A stretch of 64,000 bases of DNA from Paratrimastix pyriformis (taxonomy: Eukaryota; Preaxostyla; Paratrimastigidae). Position numbers and translations under genes: made by a program. The stretch lies in contig JAPMOS010000002.1 in NCBI GenBank assembly GCA_027972325.1, positions 1,090,001-1,154,000 of the forward strand. The letters run 5' to 3'. Each line of letters opens with the position of its first letter. Within the stretch, counting starts at the first letter, position 1. This document shows positions 34,401 to 46,689 of this stretch, one piece after another. The notes under the pieces were generated by a model. It ran no database searches, had not been told where the DNA came from, and saw only the letters and a program-made list of their open reading frames with translations.

Positions 34401-36064
34401 TCCTCATAGAGCCGATCGCAGAGGAAGGCCTGGACGACGGTCATGCGGTTCTCGGTGAGGGTGCCCGTCTTGTCGGAGCAGATGGTGGTCGCGCCGCCCA
34501 TGGTCTCGCAGGCCGCCAGGTGGCGCACCAGGTTCTGGTCCTTCATCATGAGCCGCATCGAGTAGGCCAGCGAGATGGTCACCGAGAGCGGCAGGCCCTG
34601 CCCTCCGTCGTCAGCCCCCCCACCGAGCGACAGGGCAAGCGACAGGTCAGTGCCAGCCAGAGAGAGCGCCAACCCGACGCGCAGATGGTGCGAATACCCC
34701 TCCCCTCCCCTCCCCCTCTCCCCTCTCCCCGGCGTGGGGCAGCCGGACGGACCTCGGGGACGGCAATGACGATGATGGCCACGCCGATGATGAAGAAGCT
34801 GACCAGCTTCTCGATGTGCAGGCCCCACTCCCATGAGGTGCCCGTGACGACCAGCGTCACGATGAACCGGATGACCAGACCCACGAAGGTCAGGCAGGCG
34901 AAGACCAGCCCCATCAGCCCGATCTCTGCAGGGAAGGAGGGGGTGGGACCGTCAGCACTCTGCCCTTGCGCCCCCCTCCCACCTTCCTTCCCGGGGTGCG
35001 GGAGGCACACTGACTCTTGGAGAGGCCATCGAGGGACTCCTGCAGAGGGGTCTCGCTGTCGTCGGCGTCGGAGAGCAGGGCCATGGTGGCGCCCCACTCA
35101 GTGTTGATGCCGACCCCGGTGACCAGCATCGTCCCCACCCCGTCGCTGACAAAGGTCCCCGAGAGCAGGAAGGGATCGCGCTCGTTCTTCTTGATCATGT
35201 TGGTCTCGCCCGTCATGGCCGACTCGTTGATCTCCAGGTCTGGCGGAGGGGGGGGGGGGGTGAGCGGCCCAGGCAGAGGATGCTGCAGACTGTGGCCGTT
35301 GATGAGAAGCCCATCGGCGGGGATGCAATCACCCGGGGAGAGTTCGACGACATCGCCCACAAGAAGATCGAAGATCGAGACGAGAACGCTCTCCACACCC
35401 GCACGGGTGCACTACAGGGAGGGGAGAACACAAGCTGAGGAACAGAGAACGTCGACAGGCCCAACCTTGATTTGAATGTCTTTCTTCGTTTGGTTGAGCT
35501 TTCGGAACTGGCGGTCCTTCGACCAATCGTTGGCAGCGGTCACACCGGCCACGATAAGAACAGTCACAATGATGGCAAGTCCCTCGACCCATTCTGCGGA
35601 GAAAGGTGGGCGAGATTCACCACACACACACAAAAAAGAAACACGAACCGGGAAGCGTGGCATTGGGGTCCTGGAAGAAAATGCCTACGAGAAAAAAAAA
35701 CAGCGTTATATAACCCGTGGAGCAAAAGGAAATGCATACCCAAAACAATAGAAATAAGAGCAGCACCCTGAAGAATCAGGAGCGTGGTGTCCTTCAGTGC
35801 GTCCAACATGAGCCTGAAGAAACTTTCTGGGGGAGGTTCAGGGATCTTATTCACGCCAAAGGTGTTGAAACGCTCCGCAGCATTTGCAATATCTTGAGCA
35901 GAAAGACCACGAGCAGGATCGGTTTGCAGAGCCGTGGCGATGGCAGGAACGCCACCCAGGCTGGCAACTGCTTCATGGTCCTTGGATGCGGCCAAATCAG
36001 CAAGATTTTTGGCACTCAAACCAAATCGCCCCGTTGGACAAGGCGTTATAATTGTTTTGCTCAT
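31438..36064 (-). CDS. P2B-type (plasma-membrane-like) Ca2+-transporting ATPase
   Basis: Calcium pump that exports or sequesters Ca2+. The start [17 protein letters not shown] leads to the N-terminal P2B signature ([11 protein letters not shown] ... [20 protein letters not shown] ... [19 protein letters not shown]). Then: actuator loop ([30 protein letters not shown]), M4 with [11 protein letters not shown], phosphorylation motif [19 protein letters not shown], nucleotide domain ([30 protein letters not shown]), hinge [21 protein letters not shown]5-M6 ([19 protein letters not shown] ... [20 protein letters not shown]) and later helices. The basic C-terminal region ([20 protein letters not shown]) is where P2B pumps carry calmodulin-type autoinhibition; a binding site is only inferred. 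The last exon is 31520-31438, after an intron full of an 18-bp repeat. Many introns, mostly GTCCG donors. Confidence 0.93.
31587..31745 (-). repeat. 18-bp minisatellite in last Ca2+-ATPase intron
   Basis: About eight to nine copies of an 18-bp unit (plus strand GGGCACGGAGGAGGGAGC) inside the intron 31760-31521. That intron begins GTCCG just upstream on the minus strand and ends CATCCAG. Splicing it out joins DET to [20 protein letters not shown] in frame. Read through, it would encode a six-residue RARSLL repeat, so retention would also be open. Confidence 0.85.
33622..33758 (-). repeat. CCCCG pentanucleotide expansion after a GTCCG donor
   Basis: More than 20 tandem CGGGG units (CCCCG on the sense strand) within the Ca2+-ATPase intron following FLALVGIK. 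The sense strand reads GTCCGCCCGCCCCGCCCCG, passing from splice donor into repeat with no gap. The G-rich template strand should be strongly quadruplex-prone. Confidence 0.92.
33990..34024 (-). repeat. GACCC pentanucleotide repeat in Ca2+-ATPase intron
   Basis: About seven tandem GACCC units (GGGTC on the sense strand) near the 3' end of the intron just before the exon encoding [11 protein letters not shown] second pentanucleotide array in the same gene. Confidence 0.85.
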
Positions 36065-36203
36065 CTGGGAGCCTCCAAGCTCAGAAGGCGTTATTCCAAA
36101 GTTGCCGGGGTGAGAAAGACTGACGTGTGAGTCGGCGGAATGGACGATCGACGCTGTCCATGAACGCCAAAAAGAAAGGAAAAAATGCGCGAAAATTTAC
36201 ATA

Positions 36204-38546
36204 CTATTGGTCCACCTCTTCCACGTGATCGTAATCCAGTGGGGGCCGCCGCATATCCGCAGTGGCGGAATCCTCCTCGCCAAGCGTCGTATCCATGGTT
36301 CGGTTGGCAGGCGCCTATTTGGTGTAAGGTAAGGAGTAAGACCGTGGTTGCATGGAAAACATAGGGGTGCGTGAAAGGGGACAGACATCCGCAGAAGTGG
36401 CGGTTGGCCGGGGGTGCCTGATGGCTGCGGCGGCCCGGACACCCGAGGTGGCCGAGGTGGCCGAGGAGGTGCTTGCTCGAACATCTACCCCCCCGTCGTC
36501 GAGGGCATCCAGGGGGGCCGTCTCCAGAGGCCCCAGGTCGTCCCACTCCTCGCCCTCGTCCTCGTCGGCCTCCTCGGCATGGTCGGCCAGCACGTGTCGG
36601 GCGGTCCCCGTCCGCCGGCCCTGGCCGCGAGCGCCCGTGGCCGTGGTGGCGTCCGAGGGGGACGTGGCCGTGAGGGGCGAGAAGAGTGCGCTGCCGGGGG
36701 TGGTGGGCTGCGTGGCCGTGAGGCTGGTCCCCGTGGGGGTGAGCGGGGTCCCCACCTCGGCCCCCGAGAGGGGCGTGCCCGGGGTGCCCGGGGTGCCCGG
36801 GGTCCCCAGGAGCCCAGTCCCCAGCAAGGTGGCCGTGGGGGGATGCTGGCTGGGCTCTGGTGGCTCGTCCCGGGGCGTGTGGAGGTTGGCCCCGGCCCCG
36901 GCTGCCGGAGACCCGGAGGGGAGGGCTATGCTCGGCGGCGGCACAGCGGCGGGTGGGACGGGCGCTGCACGACCGGCAGACGGCGCGGGGGCGGAGCCGG
37001 CAGACTGGGCCCGGCTGGTCAGGGCCCGCATCCGAGCAACGGGAAGCCCTTCCACTGGCGCCGCGAACCACCAGTAGTGAAATGAAGGAGCGGATGGGCC
37101 GAAACAAGAGAACCAAATGATGGTCGGCAGCCGGGGAGATGGAGAGATGGAGAGATGGAGGGATGGAGGGATGGAGGGATGGAGGGGGGGGGGGGGGGGG
37201 GCAGACAATCGTCTTCGGCTGCGGCTGCGGCGGAGCGTGCCCTACTGGCCAAGAGACTCGTCCCCAAGGGGCGCGAGGAGGGCGCGTTGTCGTCAAGACC
37301 GCTCTCGGTACCACGTAGCGGGGCCCCCGCGGCTGAGGCCCCAGGAAAGGGGGGATGTAGAAACAACGTGAGATGGCGATCCAGAAAGCAGCAGCAGGCA
37401 GCAACCCAGCACTCGTTCAGTTTCGGCTGTTGCTCATGTTCGGATCTTGCCCTCTGCCCCGCCCGGGTGCATTGTCCATCGCCCGCCAGGGCAGGGTGAT
37501 CAAAACCCCCACCCTTCATCTTCCGGTTTGCGCGAGCAGACCGGGCTGGGGAGAGGCGCCTGAAGGTTGGGGCAGCATGTCGCGGGGAGTTGTCTGCGGA
37601 GAGGCCGTCGGCTCGGAGTTGTGCTGCTCGCCGTCGGAGCTGCCGCAACGAGCGAGCCCATCACAGAAAAAGAGGCCCGCAGATGAGACGATGAGAAGGA
37701 CGTAAAGCAAGCGGGCGATTGGCTCGCCCTTTGGAGGGAGATTTTGCGGCCGGACGGACCCGTCTGCGGGCCCAAGAGAAGATGGGGCCCCATCGGGAAG
37801 GGCGGCCGCGTCTGCGCTGGCCCCACCCGTGAGCGCCCCCAGGGACGGGCCTCGCCTGGAACCCCCGGCAGCTCGGAGGACGGGCGAGGGGCGTGGACTG
37901 GTGGGTGAGGCGCGAGGCAACGCCAGTATGTCTGCAGCAGCAGCCCCCGACCCGCTCGGCGGGGGCAAACCCGGAGCCGAGGAAACCGGGGGCGAGCGGC
38001 CGGCGGGTGGCGAGGGTCGCGGGGCAGCCGGAGGGTGGGGCTCGCTCATCCAATGTTCGATCAGATAGGCTATGATCGGCCTCCGCTCTTTGGCATCGCC
38101 AGCGTTCTCGTCCTCCTCATCGTCGTCGAGGCGGGGGAGCCGCAGCCTGGTACGGAGTTCCTCGCGGGTCAAACGGGGAAGTGCCTTGAGTGACAACGGG
38201 AAGGTGATGATGGTTGAAACTCCTCACAAACCTGAAGGTGGGCCTCCGGTTCGAAAACGGTGAGTGAATTTTTGAGCCCGCAACATTCCAGAAGATCGCG
38301 GATCATCAGGAGACTCACTAGCCCTGGTAGGACAATGTTTGGCCCCGAAACATAAAAGAAGAGCAGACCTTCGGAACTCTTGAGATAGCTTTCGAGGCGA
38401 TCATTTTTAAATTGGAGCTCAAGATGGGACTCCTCCAGGCAGCAAAAAACAGCAGCACGAAGCTTAGCGCGAAATTTGTCCAAAACTCCCTTTTCTTCCA
38501 GGGTCTTTGTTACAGCTTTGCGGATCTCAAAGACATCATCCGCCAT
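36204..38546 (-). CDS. FOP/CEP43-like centrosomal LisH protein
   Basis: Probable basal-body/centriolar-satellite protein of the FOP family. The start MADDVFEIRKAVTKTLEEKG continues VLDKFRAKLRAAVFCCLEES, the conserved N-terminal TOF/FOP helix. After an intron (donor GTCTG) comes the LisH motif LLMIRDLLECCGLKNSLTVF followed by EPEAH. A further exon reads LPRLTREELRTRLRLPRLDD and a helix IIAYLIEHWMSEP. The rest is Pro/Ala/Thr-rich and disordered, with an acidic patch (EEADEDEGEEWDDLGPLE), ending in a small exon that encodes DYDHVEEVDQ, stop TAG 36206-36204. One intron (about 37204-37110) opens GTCTG and runs into C. Together with the EFCAB10-like gene it argues for a flagellated cell. FOR20 is an alternative but is much shorter. 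Confidence 0.75.
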
Positions 38547-38909
38547 CTCGAATAGCAAACGTGACCCCTCAGGGAGGTGGATGGTGCCGGCAACTTGTTT
38601 CGGGTCCTTTTCCCGTTCTTTTCGTGTGTTTACCACTTCCCCCGGTTCGCGGGGTGGGCACAAGAAAAAAAAAAAAAGGGGGGGGGGGGGGGGGGGGGGG
38701 GGCGTTTTTATTTCGGAGCGCAAGCCGGAATAAGGAAGAAGAAGAAGCTGCCCGAAAAATGCACCTTGCGCCACTGCAGGTGAAATTTACAGACGGCCGG
38801 CCAGGGGTCCGAAACAGGAACCCGCGGCCCACCGTCCGCTCCCAGTCAGGAAAATAGACATGCTGTCGAATGAGACACCAGGGGCCAACCCCGCGAGAGG
38901 AGGACAAAT

Positions 38910-39664
38910 TCACCCTGAACACTTGCGCACGCAATGATTCCCGGTGCATTCCGTGTGGCAGTTCTTCGGCTTTGGTGGTGGTGGTGGTGGTGGTCGGGCC
39001 TGCTGCTGCTGCTGCTGCTGTGGTTTTTGCCCATGTTGCCCCCGTTGCTGTTGGCCGAAAGGATTTCCGCCGAAGGGGTTCCCGCCTTGGGTGAAGGAGA
39101 ACGGGCCGCCGCCGAAGGGATTGCCACCACCCCGACCACCGGTCTTGAACTCAATTTTGAACCTGTACGCCAATCCCGGTAAAGGTAAGGGGTGAGAAGA
39201 GTGCAGAAAACAGACGGCATTCCACCGCCGAATCCGCCAAATCCGCCAAACCCGCCAAAAGGGAACCCGCCTTGTGGGAAGCCCTCTGGCTGTGGCTCAG
39301 GCGCAGTGTCACCTGTCATGTCATATTGCTCTCGCTTCTTTGGATCAGAGAGGATCTCGTAGGCGTTGTTGATCTCAACGAACTTTTCCTTGGCCTCCTC
39401 ATCTCCCTGATTACTATAGAAGAAAAATGGACGCCAAATGTGAAAAATGACCATTTTTGGACAACACACAGACTGGTCGGGATGATATTTGAGGGAGAGG
39501 CGGTGATAGGCCTTCTTGATGTCTCTGGGCGATGCATCTTTTGGGACATCTAACAATTTGTAGAGATAATCTGGCTCGTGAGTCTTTTGTTTCTTTTGTG
39601 GGCGTGCCTCCGCGAAGAGGAGTCCGAAGGCGAGCACGAGGAGCGTCGCCGTCTGCCAACGCAT
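38910..39664 (-). CDS. ER-targeted J-domain protein with Gly-rich and poly-Gln/Pro tail
   Basis: Hsp40 co-chaperone. The N-terminus [20 protein letters not shown] is a signal peptide. The J domain reads [32 protein letters not shown] and [20 protein letters not shown]. The HPD motif sits at the exon 1/2 junction. Three exons (39664-39474, 39413-39216, 39162-38910) sum to 642 bases and 213 residues; donors are both GTCTG. A Gly/Phe region follows, then FKIEFKTGG and repeated NPFGG, a poly-Gln stretch, a poly-Pro stretch and a Cys-rich end ([16 protein letters not shown]). An ER lumenal DNAJB9-like role stimulating BiP is likely. No KDEL-type signal is seen; the four terminal Cys suggest disulphide bonding. 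Confidence 0.85.
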
Positions 39665-39838
39665 CGCGTCTTTTTCACCAGATGGGTTGTGAGGGCGTCG
39701 GAAGTCTTGACACGGAGTGACATCACAACAACCCGAATAAGAATAATATTGGAATAAAATAGCTCCAAGATCATTTCGCGACACCATCCAATGGTCCGCG
39801 CATAACTTGGAGTGAGATTACCAAGACGGCGTGCGGCC

Positions 39839-40939
39839 TTACTTTCTTGCAGTTGAACGGCGGTCCTTCTGGTGTTGGTTGAGTTGTTGAGCCTTGAGTT
39901 GCTGCAGATAAAGGGCTCGTGTATTGGGGTCTGTCAGAGAGCGGTACGCTTCGTCAATCCTATGGGGAAGATAGCGAAGGTTTTGTTTTCGGGCAGCGAC
40001 AGACAATCGAAAAACTTCAGCACACAGGACGGCATATCCCTGGGTATTGGCGAAGTAATGCCGGTCCAGCTTGCGCATGTTGTCTGGGTGCCAGTCCAGT
40101 GCCATCCGCTGCGCCCACCAGTCATTCCCCGGAATGCCAGACAGAAGTCAGGCAAGGCGATCGCGGCTGTCGCGGGCAGGTGCCGGCTAGAGAACCGCCG
40201 GATCCAGAGCGACGCAATGGAGCCATCGGACCCGATAGGCGCGTTTGACGTCGGCGGGCGAGCACTCGGGGGTCAGGCCGAGCCGCTCGAAGTGGGTGCG
40301 GTTGCGGAAGCGGGCCAAGAGGAAGTCGCCGTACTTGTTGTAGTAGCGGGCGTCATCTCGCAGCTGTAGGTCGCTCTTGGCCTCCCGGAGCGTGTCCAGC
40401 TGTCCGAGTCGGCACCAGGGCAGCACCGTGAGAGGTGGGGTGGCCGGGGCGATGAAGGGGACGGACCCTGGTGGTGACCTCCTCCTGGATGTAGCGCAGC
40501 TCCTCCAGACGCTGGGCCTGCGTGGTGTGTGGGCGGCGAGGGGTGGGGAGGGCGTGTAAAGTGGCATCGCACCGGATGGGCGGCGGGGGGACCTCGGAGC
40601 TGTGTGCCGTCTGGCTGGTGCCCTCGAGGGCGAACTGGGTCTGCAGGTCGGCCAGCCGGCGGCCCCGGAGGCGGCGCTCTTGCAGCCAGGGCTTCTCCGC
40701 CAGCAACTGTCCAACGAAGGCCATCAGCGCCGCCGGGGACTGCGGGCCCCGGGGCGCGCAAGAAGGGAGCGCGTGAAGATGCAGCAGGGAGCGCGTGAAG
40801 ATGCAGCAGGGAGCGCGTGAAGATGCAGCAGGGAACGCTTGACCGACAAGAGGGCCCCAACAGCAGACCTCGTCCTCCTGCCCTGGGGTGGCGTCGCCGC
40901 TCTTGGGCTGCGGTTGCTGCTGCTGCGGTTGCGATGGCT

Positions 40940-40983
<44 letters not shown>

Positions 40984-43900
40984 TGTTGCTGCTGCTGTTG
41001 CTGTTGGCTGTGCTGCCGGCGCTCTGCCTCGGCCCGGTGGCGGTCCTGCAGCACGGCCCCGACGTCCACCACGGGCCGCCGCTCGCGGACTGCGCGGGAA
41101 GAGAAGTAGGATCAGGCCCTCTCCCGTCCTCACTCCGTGCCGACCAGCCAGCAGCAGGTCACGGGCAACGGCAGGGCAAGACAAAGCGCTTCAGGTGGCT
41201 CCTCGCCCGGGGCAGACCCGAGGAGGTTCCAGTCGCGGGGCCGCTGGTGACGGGCTGGCCCAGCGAGCCGGGAGGGGGCGGCGGGGCGGCGGGGCCCGAT
41301 ACGCCGCTCGTGGCGGGGCTGCCCGGATCGCCCGGGGCGCTGCTGATGGGGGTGGCGCTGGGGGGTGTCTCCGAGGGCGCCCCGGCGAGGGCCGGCGAGG
41401 GCGCGACTGAGTGCCCGCGAGAGGGCGAGCTCCCCGCCTGGGACGAGCTCCCCGCCTGGGACGACGGGGCCGTCGGGGGAGGTGGCGAGGCCAGGGGGGA
41501 GAGTCCAGCCCCAGCCCCCAGCCGCACCTAGGGCCCCCCCCCCCGCCATCCCATAGGCCATGTGAACGCTATGCCCGTGCCATCGCCCCCGCCCGCGTCC
41601 CGAGAGCCGAGGAAGCAGGCCGAGCGACAGACATCGCGCCTGGCGTACCCGTGGGGCAGGGCGGCCGTGGGCATGATGGGCAGGCAGGCCGCGGAGGCCG
41701 GCGGGGCAGCCGCCCCCCCGAGGGCCGGCGAGCCACTTGGGGAGCCGCCCGCCGAGGGGCCGTGCGAAGGGCCGCGAAGGAGGGACGGGCCCGGGGCGGC
41801 AGAGGGCGCGGCCGCCCGAGGGCTGCTCCGAGCCGCGACGGCGATCACGGGGCTGGCCGCCGGCGGTGCCCCGGTCTCTGCCGCCCCCCGCCGGATGATG
41901 GCAGTGAGCCGAGATGAGGGCCAAGGCAGGCCGAGGCGGGCCGGGCCGGGGCAGGGAGGGGTGCAGGGCCAGGGCGTACAGCCGGACCGGCGACCGGAGG
42001 AGCGGGCCCCTCGCCGATGTGGGCCCGAACCTCGTCATCATCGTCATCGGCCGCATCGGGGGTGTGGCTGGCCCGGAGAGCGCTCCGCAGGGCGGCCTCC
42101 AGCTGGGCGAGTTGCTCCTCGTGGCGCCGCCGCAGGTCGGCCTGCTCCCGGCCCAGGTCGCCCCCTACAGCCAACCGCCCCGTACCGCAGAATGAGCGGC
42201 AACGTGCGGAGGTGGCCGGCTGTTCCCGACATGACCAGGGGCGGGGGCGGGGGCGGGGGGGCGGACCGGGGGCCCGGTGGACGAAGGCCTGGCGGAGCTG
42301 CTGCAGCTCGTCGCCCTGACGGCCGAGCAGGGCCGCCCGCTGCAGGCGGAAGGCGTTCCGCACCTCGTCCCCCCGGCGGATGGCCTGTGGTCACAACCCG
42401 AGCGGGCGGAGCGACGGAGGGATGAGGGGAGGGAGCGGAGGGATGCGGGGAGAGCGGAGGAGGGAGAGCGGATGGAGGGCAGGGGGGGGGGACCTCGCCT
42501 TCGGTCAGGGGCCGGGGCCTCGGGGCCCGTCGGCTCGGGCGCCCCGTGCCTCTCGTGGTTGGTGGCCCGCCGCTCGGCCTCCCCCGCCCCGGCCCCCGGC
42601 CCCACCTTCTCCTGGCCCCGGCCCCCGTGGCCCTCGTCCCCGCGGTCGGGCGAGGCGAGCCGCTGGGTGAGCTCGACCAGGCCCGGCCCGGCCCCGGCCC
42701 CGGCCGGGTCGCCATCGGCCCCCGGGAAGAGCCTGTGCCGATGGCCGTGGGCGACGTGGTGGCGGGGGGCGTGCCAGGGCTGGGCCGACATGGGCCGCTG
42801 CCGGCTGCCCTCGCTCGCGGCGGCGCTGCTGCCGGCGGTGGGGCTGGCGGCCCCCGCCCCCACGGCCAGCAGGACCGACGGGCTGGCGGGCGTCCCGCGG
42901 GCGTTGGGGTTCTGGGGGCGCGGCGGGATGTGCTCCGGAGTGGCCGAGGCCGAGGACCGCAGGGAGCCCGCCAGGGGGACGGCCAGGGCGCCCAGGTGGG
43001 CCGGCGGGGGCGACGGGGGCGCCCGGAAGGTCGGCGCCGGGGCGGCCGAGAGCAGCGAGAGGTACGGCGGGCCCCCGTGGCCCACGCTGCCCATCCCCAC
43101 AGCAGCAGCAGCAGCGGTGGTGGCGGCGGTGGCGGCGGTGGCGGAGGGGACGGAGGGGGCGCCCCCAGCCAGCGGCCCGTTGGGGCCCGTTGGGGCCGCC
43201 TGGGCCGAGCGCTGCTGGCCGCCAAGGGCGGGCCGGGCCGAGAGAGGCCGCCGTACGGCCGCGGCCAGGGAGGCAGCTGGGGAGGCGGCCGAGGCGGGCG
43301 AGTCGGCCCCCTTCATGGCCGCCGCCCCGCGGGACGAGGCCGGGCCGCCGTGGGGCGACGAGGCCGCGCCTGCCGGCCTGAAGCCGCTGAGGGGCCTGGC
43401 CAGGCGCGGGACGGCAGGCCCGGGGGCGGACGAGGCGGGAGACGGGGCGGGAGACGGGGCGGCCGAGGGGTGGGAGGGGGCTGCCTCGTGGATCGCCGGG
43501 CCCGCCTCGCGCAGCTCGCCGCTGGATGAGGTGGCGACCATGGGGGTGCCGGGTGTGAGCAGGCTCTGCACCAGGCGCCACTGGGTCGGGTCCAGGCTCA
43601 GGTCGGGCGCCTCCTCCCGATGGGCCGCCCCGGCCGGGCCTCCGGGCAGCTGGGCCTGGGCCCGGTGGGCACCCCCCAGGCCGGCCGTGGTGGGCCGGGC
43701 GGGCGGGCCCGAGGCGGGGGTTGGGGCGCTGGGCCGGTGGGAGGCGGGCCGGGCGCGGGGATGGCCGGGGGGGGACGGCGGGGCCGAGGGAGGGGGCGAA
43801 CGGGGCGGGGCGGGGAGCTGCAAGTCGGCCGAGGACGCCGAACCCGAGAGGAGCCCCTCGTCGTCGTCCTCCTCCTCGCGGCCGCCCTCGGGTCCTCGGT

Positions 43901-45518
43901 GGCCCAGGCCCGGGGCGGCCGGGGGCGGGGCGGGTCGGCCCGGAGGTGGACGTGGGGCGGCGAGGCGGGCCGAGGGTGCGGGCGGCCGCCGGGCGATCGG
44001 TGGGGAGGCGCCTCTTGGGGCAGGTAGGCCAGCAGCCGGTCGTAGGGGTCGCTGGAACGCGCCGAGTGGCCCCCATGAGGCTGCGCCGGAGGGGCGGACC
44101 CGGCCGCCTCGACAAGGGGCTGCTCCAGGAGGAGATGGGGGAGTGGAGAGGTGCCCATCATGGCACGGGGCCCTTCCAAGAGCAGGCGCGGCGGGGCGCG
44201 GGAGTGGCGCCGGGGGGGGGGGGGGGGGGGGGAGGGGGGGGGGCGGGGGGCGGACCTTGGCAGCGGCCGAGAGGCCCGAGCCGCCTGGGGGCGCGCCACC
44301 ACCGCGGGGCGGGGGGGCCGACCGGACGGGGGGCGGAACCGCAGCACTGGCCTCCGAATCGAAGGCCTCCTCGACCGACGTGGCGGCGGCCGGCCCGGCA
44401 GAGGCCGCGTGGGGGGGCGGGGACGGGAGGGGCGGAGAGGGGACGGGCGACAGGGAGGGCGAGGCCAAGGGGGCCCGGTCAGGGTCGGGGGCCCCCTGCA
44501 GCCCTCCGCCCGAGGAGGTCCCCGTGGTGGCGGAGGCAGCCGCATAGTGGTGGGAGCATGTGGCCGAGAGGGTGGCCAGCAGGGTGCCCAGCTCGCCGTC
44601 AGCCGGCTCGCTCGGGTCGTCGCGGGGCAGCCGCAGGCAGCCGCGCAGTTGCAGGTACATCGCGCTCTGGGCGGGGGGGTCGGCAGTTAGGACGACGCGC
44701 GGCCCGGTGGACGAGGGGCGGGGGTTGGGGGACGTGCGGACCAGCTTCTCGGAGAAGAACCCGAAGAGGGCGCAGGAGAGCTCCTGGTAGGTGGTCAGCT
44801 GGCCGTGATGGAAGGCAAGCTCGGTGTAATGGCGCTGCTCAACCATCAGCCCGCTCAGATTCTGCAGCACCGGCAACATGCCTGCTCACGCCCAACAGCG
44901 CATCGCACCAAACGCCCACAGCAAAGACGACAGGCTCAGCGCCAAACTGTGGGAATGACGCCCCCCCCCGGAGTCGCGGACTGTGCACTGAAAGGGGAAC
45001 GGCATTGTGAATGGAGCGTAAAAAGTCGAGGTTCAGCTGCGGGCGCACCACTTGGGCACGACCTGGCCGGAGGAAGGAGAGGGAAAGAGCAACCATCCCG
45101 GAAGGCGTTCCCGAGAGGAGCAGACCCGCAGAGTCGAGTGTCGAAATGGGCGCCAGGTGGGAGACAAAGAATTTGGTCAGAAATCCTTTGAGCTCGCGGT
45201 GCGACGGAAAGATGCTGCGGGAGGCATGACCGACAGAACAGGGACGTCAACCGACCTTTCGATGGCCTGAAGAAAGAGAGGCTCGTCAAAGATACTCTGA
45301 ACCTTGGTATGGAGCGGATTGTTTGACGGAATTTGATCGAGAACTTTTAATATAATACTGGAAGCAGAAGGGCAATACAAATCATGTGGCAATGCACATC
45401 ATGTCGGCGGGCGGACAGACCGACAGTGGAGGAATATAGTTTCTAATGTTTCAATTTGGGCGGTTGTGACAAAGTTTTTGTCCCGTTCAGGGTTTGTGGC
45501 TTCTTTCTCTTCTTTCAT
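39839..45518 (-). CDS. Giant Pro/Ala-rich protein with C-terminal J domain
   Basis: Probably one long gene. The start MKEEKEATNPERDKNFVTTA leads, via GTCTG and GTCGG introns, to helical exons (QIPSNNPLHTKVQSIFDEPL, LKGFLTKFFVSHLAPISTLD, YQELSCALFGFFSEKL) of no family I recognise. A very long Pro/Ala/Ser-rich exon (about 44200-42500) contains LDPTQWRLVQSLLTPGTPMV. Then come helical segments (RNAFRLQRAALLGRQGDELQ), a poly-Gln tract with 20-odd Gln, more coil (AQRLEELRYIQEEVTTR) and the J domain: ARYYNKYGDFLLARFRNRTH, FERLGLTPECSPADVKRAYR, then MALDWHPDNMRKLDRHYF with HPD, and RIDEAYRSLTDPNTRALY. Stop near 39839. That all exons belong to one transcript is inferred from continuous frames and spacing. 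A C-terminal J domain on a scaffold recalls auxilin-like layout without its other domains. Confidence 0.55.
40931..41010 (-). repeat. CAG/CAA repeat coding for poly-Gln
   Basis: Mixed CAG and CAA codons give a run of 20-odd Gln in the J-domain giant protein, next to a second Gln/Pro-rich patch. Codon mixing suggests moderate stability compared with a pure CAG tract. Confidence 0.9.
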
Positions 45519-45583
45519 CGATCCCGAAAGAAAAAAAAGAGAGCCAGAAGCCCCCTGAGGTTGGAGGCCCTTCCGGCTGAAAA
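45519..45583. promoter_or_regulatory. Shared 65-bp divergent promoter (J giant / TBC)
   Basis: The two start codons, 45518 (-) and 45584 (+), are only 65 bases apart. The interval is A-rich on one side and gives no clear core-promoter motif. Confidence 0.5.
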
Positions 45584-46658
45584 ATGGGCTCGGCGAGTGA
45601 TACCATCGAATGCGATGCCGGCGGATTCTATCTTCACTCAGAATTCTCGGGAGAACTCCCAACATATCAACAGATTGTATATTTGCATGAGGAGGAAAAA
45701 TGGTTTCACATGTTGAAAAATTGGCCGGCCTACTCGACTGAACCCTCGCTCAGAACGAAAACATCAAGGAGGATATGGCGTGGCATCCCTCCTTCCCTTC
45801 GAGGAGAAGTTTGGTACACACTTTCGGGAGGGGCGCAGCATCACCGCGATCATCCGACTCTCTACCGCGATATCTTGGCCAAAGTTCCCCAAGCAGAATG
45901 TAACGCACATATCGCATCAGTTGGCCGCGATGCTCGACGAACGTTTCCGGAGCATTTGTGTTTCCGCGATCAGGCCGGGTCAGCTCCCCAAGCCCCCATG
46001 CAGCAGACTCATTCCCGGTCAGGTTGCAGGCGCTCTCCGACGTCCTCATTGCGGTCGCCCTCTATTGTCCATCTGTGGGGTACGTCCAAGGTCTGGGGTG
46101 TTTTGATCAGCATTTGACCTCCACCCCGGCCGTGTGGGCAGGGATGAACTTCATCGTGGCCGCCCTTCTGTTGCACGCTCCCCCCGAGCGGGTCTTCCAC
46201 ATCGTGGTGTGCATGGTGCAGAGCATGATGGACGGGTACTTTGAAGAGGTCCGGACCTTCCTGGGCTTCCTTTGGGGCCATGGACTTCCATCGCCCCATC
46301 GCCACACGTCTTATTCCGGGTTGGGGTGGTGCAGGGGCTGCCCCAGTTCATGGCCGACAGCGAGTGCATGGGTCGCTGCCTGAAGACTTGCCCGCTGACC
46401 GCTTCCCTTTCGGAGCACCTTGTCCGCGCCCCACCGACCAAGATTCCATGTGCCCGTGCCTTCGCTCACCTCTCACCTCCCTCTCCCCCATCATCGGGGG
46501 GGTCGGTCCTCGCAGGGGCGGCTGGGAGTATTCCCGCTCATGTACACCCCCAAGTTCTTCATGTCGGTCTTTCTGCTGGTGCTGCCCTTCCCGACAGCCA
46601 TGCGTGTGTTCGATGTCCTATTTTGGGAAGGTCCGCTGAATCCGCCCTCGCATTGTTT

Positions 46659-46689
<31 letters not shown>

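Noticed and set aside
42277-44547. 756-codon plus-strand open frame opposite the J-domain giant gene
   Set aside because: It is a composition shadow. The minus frame contains acidic and helical blocks, and C/G bias keeps several antisense frames open.
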